A DNA stretch of 64,000 nucleotides from Spirochaetales bacterium (GCA_028722305.1 JAQYHB010000011.1:57482-121481), one strand, 5' to 3'. Shown: positions 20,201 to 29,494, counted from the first letter of the stretch. The notes: generated by a model not told the origin, from the letters alone. Made by a program: numbers and translations.

Positions 20201-21673
20201 ATGCACACACGAACTTTTCAAAACCCTATCATTCCAGGATTCTATCCGGATCCCTCCATCACTCGAAAGGGTGACGAGTTCTTTCTCGTTTGCTCCACTT
20301 TCAGCTATTTTCCCGGCATTCCTCTCTTTCATTCCAAGGATCTTGTCCATTGGGAACAGTTGGGCAATGTGGTCACCAGGAGCTCGCAGGCAGACCTCGT
20401 AAATTACCAGATATACGCGGCCACCATCCGCTACAGGGCCTATGACGACACGTTCTATGTGGTCACCACCTTGGTAAAACCTGGTTCCTATTATGAGAAC
20501 ATCAACGTCTACTACACCGCAAAAGACCCTGGCGGTCCTTGGTCGGAAGCCCATGTCGTCAAAGGCGCCGAAGGCATCGACCCCACGCTGGTCTTCGACG
20601 GAGAGGACGTGTGGTATCTGGGCAACATGCGTGTCGAGCCTGGAAATAATGACAACAAGAGCCGGTGGATCTGGATCCAGAAGCTGGATTTGCAGACAAA
20701 CACACTTACAGGTGAGAAACAAATCCTTCGTAAGGATGGCGCCCTCTACGGAGCCATGTGCCCTGAGGGTCCCCACATCTACCACCGGGGAGACTGGTAC
20801 TATCTGCTGATTGCCGAAGGGGGGACCAAGCACAACCATGCCGTCAGCGTCTTCCGAAGCAAGGCGATCACAGGCCCGTACGAGGGGAATCCTCGCAATC
20901 CGGTCCTCACCCATCGCAATCTTTCCATGAACAGCCCGATCAACAGCGTGGGCCATGCCGACCTTGTTGAAACCAAGGACGGAACCTGGGCGGTCTGCCT
21001 CGGAGTCAGGCCCTGCGGAGGCGCCATGTTCCGCAATCTCGGACGAGAGACATTCCTGGTTCCGGTCATCTGGGAACAAGACTGGCCGGTCTTCGCGCCA
21101 ATGACAGGCCATGTCGAGCTCACCGAAAAAGCCCCACGGTTGCCCGAGAAAACCTATCCGGAGGAACCAACCTGCGACCTTTTCACCGCCGAACGGGAGC
21201 TCGGACCTTACTGGCTGCTCGAGCACACCTTCAACCCACTTCCCTACTCTCTGGATAAAGACGGGCTGACCTTGTGCAACGCGCGTCTTTTCCGAAGGCT
21301 CCGAAGCATGCATTGGAGGGCTGAGCTCTCGTTAGGGGCAAAGACCGATGGCGCGAGCCTAATGCTGCTATCCGACCAGAAGAACTGGATGAGGTTGGGG
21401 TACCCCAGAGGAAAACTCGTCCTCACGGTCTGTGAAAAGGGAAAGGAAACGGATGTGTGGGAAGCATTTGGAGCCTACTACGAGCTCGCAGTCGAAGGAA
21501 ACAAGCTCGACATCCAATTTTTCGTGAAGGAACAGGATGCATGGAAACCAGTTGGAGGCACCCAAGACGGCAGGATCCTTTCCGACTACTATTCCTTCAC
21601 GGGAGACATGGTCGGCATGGAAAGCATCCAGGAGGCAGGATTCCTTTCCTTCAGGCTCATCACCCTGGACTAA
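20201..21673 (+). CDS. Glycoside hydrolase family 43 (beta-xylosidase / arabinofuranosidase type)
   Basis: 490 residues. The N-terminal five-blade propeller opens with FQNPIIPGFYPDPSITRKGD, which holds the catalytic Asp (PDPS). The second Asp is in GAEGIDPTLVFDGED and the acid Glu in CPEGPHIYHRGDWYY. The C-terminal 160 residues form the beta-sandwich domain found in xylan-acting subfamilies. There is no signal peptide, so it acts inside the cell on imported oligosaccharides, probably freeing xylose or arabinose. It is alone on this strand between two divergent sugar-acid groups. No ribosome site is present. The 370 bases upstream hold no other gene that I accept. Confidence 0.9.
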   Translation: MHTRTFQNPIIPGFYPDPSITRKGDEFFLVCSTFSYFPGIPLFHSKDLVHWEQLGNVVTRSSQADLVNYQIYAATIRYRAYDDTFYVVTTLVKPGSYYENINVYYTAKDPGGPWSEAHVVKGAEGIDPTLVFDGEDVWYLGNMRVEPGNNDNKSRWIWIQKLDLQTNTLTGEKQILRKDGALYGAMCPEGPHIYHRGDWYYLLIAEGGTKHNHAVSVFRSKAITGPYEGNPRNPVLTHRNLSMNSPINSVGHADLVETKDGTWAVCLGVRPCGGAMFRNLGRETFLVPVIWEQDWPVFAPMTGHVELTEKAPRLPEKTYPEEPTCDLFTAERELGPYWLLEHTFNPLPYSLDKDGLTLCNARLFRRLRSMHWRAELSLGAKTDGASLMLLSDQKNWMRLGYPRGKLVLTVCEKGKETDVWEAFGAYYELAVEGNKLDIQFFVKEQDAWKPVGGTQDGRILSDYYSFTGDMVGMESIQEAGFLSFRLITLD

Positions 21674-21681
21674 GACAAGGA

Positions 21682-21701
21682 GAGCCGCCAAAAGGCGGCC
21701 C
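21682..21701. terminator. Short GC hairpin between convergent GH43 and cyclase genes
   Basis: GCCGCC (21684-21689), AAAA loop, GGCGGC (21694-21699). There is no good T-run on either strand, so termination activity is uncertain. Confidence 0.4.
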
Positions 21702-21734
21702 CCATTCCCCATTGCACAGGTTTTCCCGAATCAA

Positions 21735-22433
21735 TCAGGAGAACTCGGCAAGTCCCTCGATCGCATAGGCGTGGACCGGAGAGGAATCCAGTCCAAGAAT
21801 CGGAAGCGGGGAATAGCTCATGAAGAAGGCATCCTTCTTCAAAAGGTCGAGATGCTTCAAGACCTCGATGAAGAGGATGTTCTTTGCGAGGAGGATGTCG
21901 TGGAACGGCTTCACGTCCTCGTTGGAACTTTCGACAGACACGCCGTCTCCGAATCCGACCCCCTTTGCCTCGTGGGCGAGAAACCAGTTCGCGGTATCCG
22001 CGTTGATGAACATGCGGGTATCTTCCTTGGTGTTTGACTTCGGAGTGAAAGGAGGAATCTGCCAATCGCTGTCGATGATGACGATGTCATGCGGCTTCAT
22101 CTTCGGGGCGACATAGGCGTCCAGCAATTCCGGAGTCACGTAGCTGTTCGGCTTGACGCGCTCGTCGCTTTTCGGGAACTTCACGTAGATTGCCCGGCCC
22201 ATGAACTGGGTAAGGGGAACCTCGAGCACGCTCGGACCATTCTCGAAGTGATGGTAGGGGCACTCGACATGGGTACCGAGGTGGCTCATCAGATCCATGT
22301 TGGTATGCCAGTCGGGAATCAACCCGCCGGTGTTGAAGCGGTTCAGCTTGCAACGCCGCGTCTCGGTTGCCGGATCAATCGGTTTGGACAGATCCACGAT
22401 TCTCAATCCATTCATCTCATAGACAAATTCCAT
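21735..22433 (-). CDS. Cyclase-family (kynurenine formamidase-like) metal hydrolase
   Basis: 232 residues. The family motif HxGTHxDxPxH appears as HLGTHVECPYHH near residue 50, with Glu in place of the usual Asp. GFGDGVSVESSN follows near residue 150. Members hydrolyse amides, lactones or cyclic intermediates using zinc or manganese. The start at 22433 has AAGGAG eight bases upstream; the long upstream extension of the frame lies inside the neighbouring gene. It is the last gene of dctPQM-panE-like-cyclase, which suggests it opens a lactone or related intermediate of the imported compound. That is inference. Confidence 0.8.
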   Translation of the reverse strand: MEFVYEMNGLRIVDLSKPIDPATETRRCKLNRFNTGGLIPDWHTNMDLMSHLGTHVECPYHHFENGPSVLEVPLTQFMGRAIYVKFPKSDERVKPNSYVTPELLDAYVAPKMKPHDIVIIDSDWQIPPFTPKSNTKEDTRMFINADTANWFLAHEAKGVGFGDGVSVESSNEDVKPFHDILLAKNILFIEVLKHLDLLKKDAFFMSYSPLPILGLDSSPVHAYAIEGLAEFS

Positions 22434-22447
22434 AACTTCTCCTTCTC

Positions 22448-23356
22448 TCAGTATGTTCTGGTCTCCAGTGCATGCACTGCAGCCACCATCAGTTCCTGGC
22501 AGGGAACAGCAATTCCAAGTTCGTGGGCCCGTTGTACGACGTATCCGCTGATCGAGTCCACTTCCGTCTTCCTTCTCGCCTTCACGTCGCTGTAGATCGA
22601 GGTATACCCGCCATGGGCATTCTTGCATAGGGTGAAGAATCCCTCGAGCATCGCATCCTCGTCCATCGGGTATCCGTCCTTGCCGGCGACACTGAGCGTC
22701 TCCCGACAGAGCCGACGGACGATGGACCAGGCGTACGGGTTGGCAGCCAAATCCTCCATCGAGCAACCGAGAACCGCTGTGGTGATGCTGACCGAGGTAT
22801 TGTTGGCTAGCTTCTTCCAGATCGCCGCGCGTACGTCGCGCTCGACCTCGATGTCAAAACCTGCCCTCTGAAACATGCCCGCCAGAAACGCAAGGTCGCC
22901 CGTTTCGCCTTGAGGCAGGCCGATATACCCCCTGCCGCGGGATCCATGGACCACATGTCCAGGCCCCAGCTTGTGGGCGCTGTCCTGGGTGGTCCCGATC
23001 ACCACGTGCTCCTTCGGCACAAACCTTTCCATCACCTTCTCGTGGCCTGCGCCGTTCTGGAAGGTGACGAGCCAGGTATGGTCGCCGATCACCGCTTTGT
23101 TGGCGTCCAAGACGGCTTCATTGGCATACCCTTTGACGAACAGGATCACCACGTCGGCCTTTCCAAGCCCCTCCACCGAGACACGGTAGGAGGGATGGAA
23201 GGCATGCGGTCCGTCAGGCTCCTCGACAACGAATCCATTCTCCGCCTCGGCTACCGCTTGCGGATGCCGGCCGATGATGGTGACATCCTCATGCTCCGAA
23301 AGCCTGGCGCCGAACAGACACCCCATCGCGCCATCGCCGAGAATCACGATCCGCAT
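22448..23356 (-). CDS. Ketopantoate reductase-family (ApbA/PanE) dehydrogenase
   Basis: 302 residues. Rossmann motif GDGAMGCLFGARLSE at the N-terminus, the VTFQNGAGHE segment, and the C-terminal helical domain with the conserved Lys in AAIWKKLANNTSVSITTAVLG. PanE itself makes pantoate with NADPH, but paralogues in sugar-acid operons reduce other 2-keto acids. Its place between the TRAP permease and the cyclase points to a catabolic role rather than coenzyme A synthesis. Ribosome site AAGGAGG, five bases upstream. Confidence 0.85.
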   Translation of the reverse strand: MRIVILGDGAMGCLFGARLSEHEDVTIIGRHPQAVAEAENGFVVEEPDGPHAFHPSYRVSVEGLGKADVVILFVKGYANEAVLDANKAVIGDHTWLVTFQNGAGHEKVMERFVPKEHVVIGTTQDSAHKLGPGHVVHGSRGRGYIGLPQGETGDLAFLAGMFQRAGFDIEVERDVRAAIWKKLANNTSVSITTAVLGCSMEDLAANPYAWSIVRRLCRETLSVAGKDGYPMDEDAMLEGFFTLCKNAHGGYTSIYSDVKARRKTEVDSISGYVVQRAHELGIAVPCQELMVAAVHALETRTY

Positions 23357-23365
23357 GATTCCTCC

Positions 23366-24784
23366 TTACGCCATGCCGAGGGCAGTCGGAATGGTCATGG
23401 AGAGCGCGGGGACGAACACGACGCACATCAGCGAGAAGACCATGGTCAAGAACAGGCCAAACTCTTTCTTCGCCGTCTTCTCCAGGCTGGTATGACCTAC
23501 CGCACAACCAACGAACAGGGCTGAACCCACCGGAGGCGTGCAAAGACCGATGGCAAGGTTGAAAATCAGCATGATGCCGAACTGCGCAGGGTGCATGTGG
23601 ATGATCGGACCGGTGACGACCGGATACAGGATCGGGGTCATGATCATGATCAGCGGGGCCATGTCCATGAAGCATCCCAGGACCAGGAGAAGCGCATTGA
23701 TGACCAACAGCAGCAGGATCCGGTTGTCGGTGATCGAGACCAGCGCGTTGGTGATCATCGCGGGGATCCTCAGCAGCGTCATCATGTAGGCGAACGCCTT
23801 TGCCGTCGCAATCAGCGTAAGGACGGTGGCGAGAGTCCTTAGGGAGCCCTTCAGGACCTGCGGGAAATGGCTGAGCTTGTCGGTACGCAGGACGAAGTAG
23901 GTCAGGATGAAGGCGTAGACACAGGCAACCGCGGCGGATTCGGTCGCGGTGAAGATGCCGAGCGCGACACCGCCCATGATGATGACCAGGGTGAACATCG
24001 GCAGGATCGAGTTGAGCACGACACCAAAGCATTTTCCCATCTCCACCGAGAAGGAACGGGTGTTCAGGATGTACCAGGAAGCGGGACTCTTGGTCAGGCC
24101 GTTTTTCAGGTCGTCCCTATGTCCGCCGAAGGCCATCCACCGCACCTTGTCCTGGGGACCGATCTTGAACCCCTTGGGGAAATTGTACTTCTTGCCTGCG
24201 AAGAAGCAGTAGACACAGAAGCAAAGGCCAAGCCAGATGCCGGGAATGAAGCCCGCCATGAACATCGTGGCAATTGTCGGCACTCCACCTGCCGCCAGCG
24301 AGTAAATGACCATGTTGTGGGACGGCGGGATCAGCACGCCCTGACAGGCGGTGGTCACCGTCAAGCCGACAGAGAACTCGGGGTCATAGCCCTGCTTCTT
24401 CATCATCGGGATGACGACCGAACCGAGGGATGAGACGTCGGCGACAGCCGAGCCGGAAATGCCGCCGAAGAAGGTCGAGGAGATGACATTCACGTAGGCG
24501 AGACCGCCACGGAAACGTCCGACGACCAGGTTCGCAAGGTCGATGATGCGGTCCGACACCTTGCCCGCGGCCATGATCTCACCCATCAGGATGAAGAACG
24601 GGATGGCGAGCAGGGAAAAATTGCTTACCCCATCGATCATCATGCGGACCATGACCGTCAGGTTGGTGTGCATGATCGCCGCAGACCCGAGCGTGGCAAG
24701 AAGCAGGGCGAAGGTGACGGGGACGCGGAGGAACATCAGTACGAAGAACCCTCCAAGAAGGACGAGTGTAGCCAGTTCTTTCAT
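23366..24784 (-). CDS. dctM: TRAP transporter large permease DctM
   Basis: 472 residues, twelve or more hydrophobic segments. Family marks include LAIPFFILMGEIMAAGKVSDRI, VNVISSTFFGGISGSAVAD and TTACQGVLIPPSHNM. It is the sodium-driven permease of the three-part TRAP system. A hydrophilic stretch of about 65 residues in the middle (after FVYCFFAGKKYNFP, to the FSVEMGKCFG segment) is longer than in typical DctM. It overlaps dctQ by 4 bases. Confidence 0.92.
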   Translation of the reverse strand: MKELATLVLLGGFFVLMFLRVPVTFALLLATLGSAAIMHTNLTVMVRMMIDGVSNFSLLAIPFFILMGEIMAAGKVSDRIIDLANLVVGRFRGGLAYVNVISSTFFGGISGSAVADVSSLGSVVIPMMKKQGYDPEFSVGLTVTTACQGVLIPPSHNMVIYSLAAGGVPTIATMFMAGFIPGIWLGLCFCVYCFFAGKKYNFPKGFKIGPQDKVRWMAFGGHRDDLKNGLTKSPASWYILNTRSFSVEMGKCFGVVLNSILPMFTLVIIMGGVALGIFTATESAAVACVYAFILTYFVLRTDKLSHFPQVLKGSLRTLATVLTLIATAKAFAYMMTLLRIPAMITNALVSITDNRILLLLVINALLLVLGCFMDMAPLIMIMTPILYPVVTGPIIHMHPAQFGIMLIFNLAIGLCTPPVGSALFVGCAVGHTSLEKTAKKEFGLFLTMVFSLMCVVFVPALSMTIPTALGMA

Positions 24785-25407
24785 TTGGAAGCCTCCTGGT
24801 TTTTCTGGTTCTTCAACTCCTCACGGTAGTCGATTTCCTTCTCTGAATAGTACATATCGTCCTTCTTCAGGACTCCGGTCAGGAACAGGATGGAGTCAAA
24901 CGTCATGAGGAATCCGGCGATAGGGGCCGGGACATACTGGACCCAGGTGGGCCAGCCCGTCATAGGCAACACGCCAGGGCGGGCGAGAAGCTTGCCTACA
25001 TACTGGGTTCCACAGACGAGAAGGAACACGCCGCAGAGCAGGACGCACGCGTTGCTGAAGAATTCAAGGAACTTCCGGCCCTTTCCCCCTTTGGGGAACA
25101 GGTTGTAGACGATGTTGACCGAAATATGCAGATGGTCACGAACCCCGATGGCGCATGCGATGAAGGCGAACAGCGTCACCAGCAGGGTCGGGACTTCCTC
25201 TGCCCAGCCGATGCCGGTGCCGAAACAATACCGCAGCACGACAGTGATGAACACCAACAGCGTCATCAACGCGAGTGCGCACTGGGCGATGCAAAGCACC
25301 ACAAAATGGACCCAACGGTTCCCGAGCCGCAACATCTCCGCCACCGTCAGCTTTCCCTCGGGAACCAGGCGATGACGCTCAAGGAACGATTGCTTGCCAG
25401 ATACCAT
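24781..25407 (-). CDS. dctQ: TRAP transporter small permease DctQ
   Basis: 208 residues with four membrane helices and the family segment FGTGIGWAEEVPTLLVTLFAF, then GVRDHLHISVN. It pairs with DctM. The N-terminal 30 residues and the charged C-terminus lie in the cytoplasm. The ribosome site (AAGG, 11 bases upstream) is weak, and the gene is preceded by a large hairpin after dctP. Confidence 0.88.
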   Translation of the reverse strand: MVSGKQSFLERHRLVPEGKLTVAEMLRLGNRWVHFVVLCIAQCALALMTLLVFITVVLRYCFGTGIGWAEEVPTLLVTLFAFIACAIGVRDHLHISVNIVYNLFPKGGKGRKFLEFFSNACVLLCGVFLLVCGTQYVGKLLARPGVLPMTGWPTWVQYVPAPIAGFLMTFDSILFLTGVLKKDDMYYSEKEIDYREELKNQKNQEASK

Positions 25408-25436
25408 ACCAAACCAACCTTTTTCAATACAAGCGA

Positions 25437-25479
25437 ATGCCGGGCAAGGGGAAAGGCACCCTCTCCCCTATCCCGGCAT
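25437..25479 (-). promoter_or_regulatory. Intercistronic hairpin between dctP and dctQ
   Basis: An 8-bp outer stem (25437-25444 with 25472-25479) and a 5-bp inner stem (25447-25451 with 25465-25469) enclose a 13-base loop. There is no T-run on the minus strand, so it looks like an mRNA 3'-end stabiliser or partial attenuator. Confidence 0.65.
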
Positions 25480-25496
25480 ATGAGGCCATACGGCAA

Positions 25497-26522
25497 TCAG
25501 TACTTCTCACCAATCTTCTGGATCTGGGCGATGATATCCTCGTACCCTTTGCCATACTTCTCGTAGATCGGTCCCATGCGGTCCTGGAACTTCTTCAGCT
25601 CTGCAGCGGACAGTTCGGTCACCACGGTACCGGCATCGCGGACGATTTTCTCGGAAGCGGCTTCCTTCTCCGCCCATTTCTGCTTCTCGAACTCCTCGGT
25701 CTCCTTGGCGCACTGCTTGATGATCGCAAGGTCCTCGGCGGAAACGGACTTCAACGCGGCGGCGGAGGCAAGCAGGATCTCCGGAACACGGGTATGGCCG
25801 TCAAGCACGTAGTACTTCGCTGCCTGGTAGTCGCCCATGTTCTGATAGGTCGGCCAGTTGTTCTCGGCACCATCGACGGTGCCCTGGGTGATGGCGGAAT
25901 AGACGTCGTTCGGTCCGATGCCGGTGATGCCGACAGCGCCGAGGGCGTTGGTCATATCGACCATCATCTGGTTGTTCTGCATGCGGATCTTCAGACCCTT
26001 CAGATCCTCGACGGACTTCACCAGCTTGTTGGTGTAGTAGGAGCGGCAGCCGGAATCATACCAGCACAGGCCAATCAGACCGGAACCGGAAGCCTCGATG
26101 TCTGCGAGCATTTTCTGTCCGATCTCTCCGTCAAGGACGGCCCACTCATGGGCGGAATTCTTGTACAGATAGGGAAGCTGGATGGCGTTGATCGCAGGAA
26201 CATAGGAAGCGACAGGGCTCGCCGAGACACGGGCGAAGCCAAGGTCGCCGGCCTGCATGGCCTCGATGGCTCCGGTCTCCTGTCCATACAGGGTACCACC
26301 GGTATACACTTCGATCTTCACTCTTCCGTTGGTCTTCTCCTCGACCAATTTGGCAAACTGCTGGTCCGCAAGGGAAGTCGGATAGCCGTCAGCATGGACC
26401 TCGGAGAGCTGGAGCGTCACAGACTTTGCGGGAGCGGCTCCGGAGCTCTCCGTCCCACCCTGTGCGAATGCCATCGATGCAACGATACCAGCCATCAATG
26501 CGATAGAAACAAGTCTTTTCAT
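25497..26522 (-). CDS. dctP: TRAP transporter solute-binding protein DctP
   Basis: 341 residues from the ATG at 26522. The signal peptide MKRLVSIALMAGIVASMAFA is followed by QGGTESS. The mature part shows LSEVHADGYPTSLADQQFAKLVEEK, the VSASPVASYVPAINAIQLPYLY segment and the conserved Arg in LKGLKIRMQNNQM, which binds the carboxylate of the ligand. Sugar acids such as hexuronates or aldonates are the usual ligands of this subgroup. Ribosome site AGGAGG. First gene of the TRAP operon. Confidence 0.92.
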   Translation of the reverse strand: MKRLVSIALMAGIVASMAFAQGGTESSGAAPAKSVTLQLSEVHADGYPTSLADQQFAKLVEEKTNGRVKIEVYTGGTLYGQETGAIEAMQAGDLGFARVSASPVASYVPAINAIQLPYLYKNSAHEWAVLDGEIGQKMLADIEASGSGLIGLCWYDSGCRSYYTNKLVKSVEDLKGLKIRMQNNQMMVDMTNALGAVGITGIGPNDVYSAITQGTVDGAENNWPTYQNMGDYQAAKYYVLDGHTRVPEILLASAAALKSVSAEDLAIIKQCAKETEEFEKQKWAEKEAASEKIVRDAGTVVTELSAAELKKFQDRMGPIYEKYGKGYEDIIAQIQKIGEKY

Positions 26523-26547
26523 TTGATCCTCCTTCAGAATCAACATG

Positions 26548-26597
26548 AAAATGGTACTATCGAAATGTCGTTTTACAAAACGATTTTTTACCATTTT
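26548..26597 (-). promoter_or_regulatory. Nested inverted repeats upstream of dctP
   Basis: An outer repeat AAAATGGTA (26548-26556) / TACCATTTT (26589-26597) encloses a perfect 14-base palindrome CGTTTTACAAAACG (26569-26582). They sit 26-75 bases before the dctP start and look like operators for a dimeric repressor or activator. A possible promoter (TTGATT at 26685-26680, 17 bases, ACAATA at 26662-26657) lies upstream of them. Confidence 0.55.
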
Positions 26598-26781
26598 GTT
26601 CTCTTTGGTATGCATATCTTTGACTTTTCCAGACCTGATTGATTGTCTTTCGCAGGTATTGTCATCATTGAATCAATCCAATCAACAATATGGACTCAAC
26701 ATTGTTTTTGCAAGATGAAATGCAAAGCTAGAGGAAATTCGGATATGGAGGAATGTTTTCCGCATTGTCCAGCCTCACGGC

Positions 26782-26815
26782 AAAAAAAGAGGAGGGACCG
26801 TCGGATCCCTCCTCT
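26782..26815 (-). terminator. Terminator of valS
   Basis: Minus strand: a perfect 10-bp stem (26815-26806 with 26797-26788) followed by at least six Ts, starting 22 bases after the valS stop. Confidence 0.93.
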
Positions 26816-26836
26816 TCTTCGCCAGGCAAGCTGCGT

Positions 26837-29494
26837 TCAGCCGAGCTTTGCAAGCAAGTCCAGATGCTCGGTATCCTTGGCAATCTTCTCTTCAAACTCG
26901 GCCTTCTTCGCCTGTTCCTTCTCGACAGCCTCAGGTTTGGCGTGCTCCATGAACTGCGGGTTGGACAGCTTCTTCATGGTGCCATCGAGCAGTTTCCGAG
27001 TCTTCTCGATATCGCTCTTCAGCTTGGCGATCTCGGCGGGCACGTCGATCGCTTCCTTTACGAAGAGGTAGGAGGCGTAGCCCTTCCCGCTGACGGGGAA
27101 CGCCTTGCCGATATCTTCCCTGCCCTCGGTGTCGATCACCAAGCTGCTGGCCCCGGCAAAACCTGCCAGCAAATCCCGTTCCTCGACGAAGAAACCGACC
27201 GCGGAGAAGCCCTTGTCTGGCTTGATTACCACGCGGACCTTCTTCTCCAAGGGGATCCCGAGCTCGCTGCGGGCCGCACGGATGCCGGTGACCACATCCT
27301 GCATGCTGTCGACGATGGCAGCCTCGGCTGGGTGCCTGCGGCTTTCCTGGTAGACCGGATAGGGTTCCGTAATCAGGCTGTACGGCTTGCTTCCCGGCAA
27401 CTGGTCGTAAATCTCCTCGGTAACGAAGCTGACAAAGGGATGCAGAAGCCTGAGGGATTCCTTCAGGATATCCAAGAGCAGGCTGACCGTACGGCTCTTG
27501 ACCTGCCCGTCCTGGGAGTAGAGACCATGCTTGGAGTACTCGACGTACCAGTCGCAGAAGTCATTCCAGAAGAAATCATAGCAGGCCTTGGAAGCCTCGT
27601 CATAGCGGTAGCTCTCAATCGCCTCGCGGGTTGTCTTCACCGCCTCGTTCAACTTGTGGTAGATCCACTTGTCCATCGTGGACAGCTCCATCTTCGAGAT
27701 GTCCACCAGCTGCGCGCCATCAAGGCTCTGCAGCAGGAACCTGGCGGCGTTCCAGATCTTGTTGGCGAAGCGGCTTCCCAGGTTGAAGGACTGCATGTCG
27801 ATCTTGATGTCCTGGCCCTGGGTCGCCATGTAGCTCAGGGTGAACTTCATGGCGTCTGCGCCATACTGGGCAACCACGTCGAGCGGGTCGATGCCATTGC
27901 CCAGGCTCTTGCTCATCTTCCTGCCCTGCTTGTCCCGCACCAGACCGGTGATGTAGATGTCGCGGAACGGGACCTTTCCGAGGAACTCGAGAGAGGCCAT
28001 GATCATGCGGCTGATCCAGAAGAAGATGATGTCGTAGGCGGAAACCAGCGCGTTGGTCGGGAAGAACTTCGCCATATCCGGGGTCTTCTCGGGCCAGCCG
28101 AGGGTGCTGAAGGGCCACAGCCAGGAACTGAACCAGGTGTCGAGCACCTCGTCGTCCTGGACGAGCTTCTTCGAATGGCACTTCGGGCACTCGGTCGGAT
28201 CGGTGCGGCTGACAATCACCTGCCCGCAGTCCTCGCAGTACCAGACCGGAATCCGATGTCCCCACCAGAGCTGGCGGCTGATGCACCAGTCGTTGATGTT
28301 CTCCAACCAGTTGGTGTAGGTCAGCTCGAAGCGCTTCGGGTAGAAGTGCAGCTCGCCGTCCTTCAGGGCTTGCAAGGCCTTGTCGGCCATCCCCTTCATA
28401 CGGACGAACCATTGGTCGGAAAGATAGGGCTCGATGACGGTATGGCACCGGTAGCAGTGCCCGACATCATGCTTGATGTCCTCCACCTTCACCAGCAGGC
28501 CAAGCTTGTCCAGGTCCTCGACCACGAGCTTCCGGGCCTCTTCCGGCTTCATGCCACGGTATTTCTCCGGCACGTTCTCGTTCAGCGTGCCGTCGGGGTT
28601 CAGCACATTGATCGGCTCCAGGTTGTGGCGCTTGCCGCACTGGTAGTCGTTGGGATCGTGGGCAGGGGTGATCTTCACCATGCCGGTGCCGAACTCGCGG
28701 TCGACAAAGGCGTCGGTGATGATGGGGATGTCCCGCCCGGTCAAAGGCAGGTGCAGCATCTTGCCGACAATCGACTTGTAGCGCTCGTCATCAGGATGCA
28801 CGGCCACCGCCTGGTCGCCGAACATGGTCTCCGGACGGGTGGTTGCGACGGTGATCGAGCCGGATCCATCGGCGTAGGGATACCTGATGTGCCACATATG
28901 GCCTGCCATCTCGCTGTACTCGACCTCGTCGTCCGCCAAGGCGGTCTGGCAGTGCGGACAATAGTTGACCAAGTATTTGCCCTTGTAGATCAGGCCGCGC
29001 TCATACAGGGTCACGAAGGCCTCCCGGACCGCTTTGGAAAGCCCCTCGTCCATAGTGAAGCGCTCATGGCTCCAGTCACAGGAGGCTCCGATGGTCTCGA
29101 TCTGCTTGCAGATGATGTCGTGGTGCTTCTGCTTGACCGCCCACGTGCGCTCCAGAAACTTTTCACGCCCAAGGTCCTGACGACGCAACCCCTCTTTGGC
29201 AAGCATGCGCTCGACGACGTTCTGCGTGGCGATACCGGCATGGTCGGTTCCCGGCACCCACAGGGTGCTCTTCCCGCACATGCGCCAGTAACGGACGAGG
29301 ATGTCCTGCAAAGAATCGTTCAAGGCGTGGCCCATATGCAGGATTCCGGTGACGTTCGGTGGCGGCATGACGACCGTGAAGGTCTCCTTCGCATCGGAGG
29401 GCTTGAAGGCCCCCTGCTCTTTCCAGGCCTGGTAAATACGTGACTCGAACTGTTTCGGGTCATATGCCTTGGCAAGCTCAATCGATTTCAACAT
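26837..29494 (-). CDS. valS: Valyl-tRNA synthetase
   Basis: 885 residues, full length. Class I signatures: PPPNVTGILHMGHALND (HIGH version HMGH) near residue 45 and GRKMSKSLGNGIDP (KMSKS) near 530. The editing domain and a C-terminal coiled coil (DVPAEIAKLKSDIEKTRKLL) are present. The ATG at 29494 has AGGAGG eight bases upstream; a longer in-frame start 20 codons upstream lacks both a ribosome site and similarity. Confidence 0.97.
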   Translation of the reverse strand: MLKSIELAKAYDPKQFESRIYQAWKEQGAFKPSDAKETFTVVMPPPNVTGILHMGHALNDSLQDILVRYWRMCGKSTLWVPGTDHAGIATQNVVERMLAKEGLRRQDLGREKFLERTWAVKQKHHDIICKQIETIGASCDWSHERFTMDEGLSKAVREAFVTLYERGLIYKGKYLVNYCPHCQTALADDEVEYSEMAGHMWHIRYPYADGSGSITVATTRPETMFGDQAVAVHPDDERYKSIVGKMLHLPLTGRDIPIITDAFVDREFGTGMVKITPAHDPNDYQCGKRHNLEPINVLNPDGTLNENVPEKYRGMKPEEARKLVVEDLDKLGLLVKVEDIKHDVGHCYRCHTVIEPYLSDQWFVRMKGMADKALQALKDGELHFYPKRFELTYTNWLENINDWCISRQLWWGHRIPVWYCEDCGQVIVSRTDPTECPKCHSKKLVQDDEVLDTWFSSWLWPFSTLGWPEKTPDMAKFFPTNALVSAYDIIFFWISRMIMASLEFLGKVPFRDIYITGLVRDKQGRKMSKSLGNGIDPLDVVAQYGADAMKFTLSYMATQGQDIKIDMQSFNLGSRFANKIWNAARFLLQSLDGAQLVDISKMELSTMDKWIYHKLNEAVKTTREAIESYRYDEASKACYDFFWNDFCDWYVEYSKHGLYSQDGQVKSRTVSLLLDILKESLRLLHPFVSFVTEEIYDQLPGSKPYSLITEPYPVYQESRRHPAEAAIVDSMQDVVTGIRAARSELGIPLEKKVRVVIKPDKGFSAVGFFVEERDLLAGFAGASSLVIDTEGREDIGKAFPVSGKGYASYLFVKEAIDVPAEIAKLKSDIEKTRKLLDGTMKKLSNPQFMEHAKPEAVEKEQAKKAEFEEKIAKDTEHLDLLAKLG

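Noticed and set aside
19941..20402. A 153-codon plus-strand frame upstream of GH43
   Set aside because: It overlaps the GH43 promoter and start in another frame, has unnatural composition and no ribosome site.
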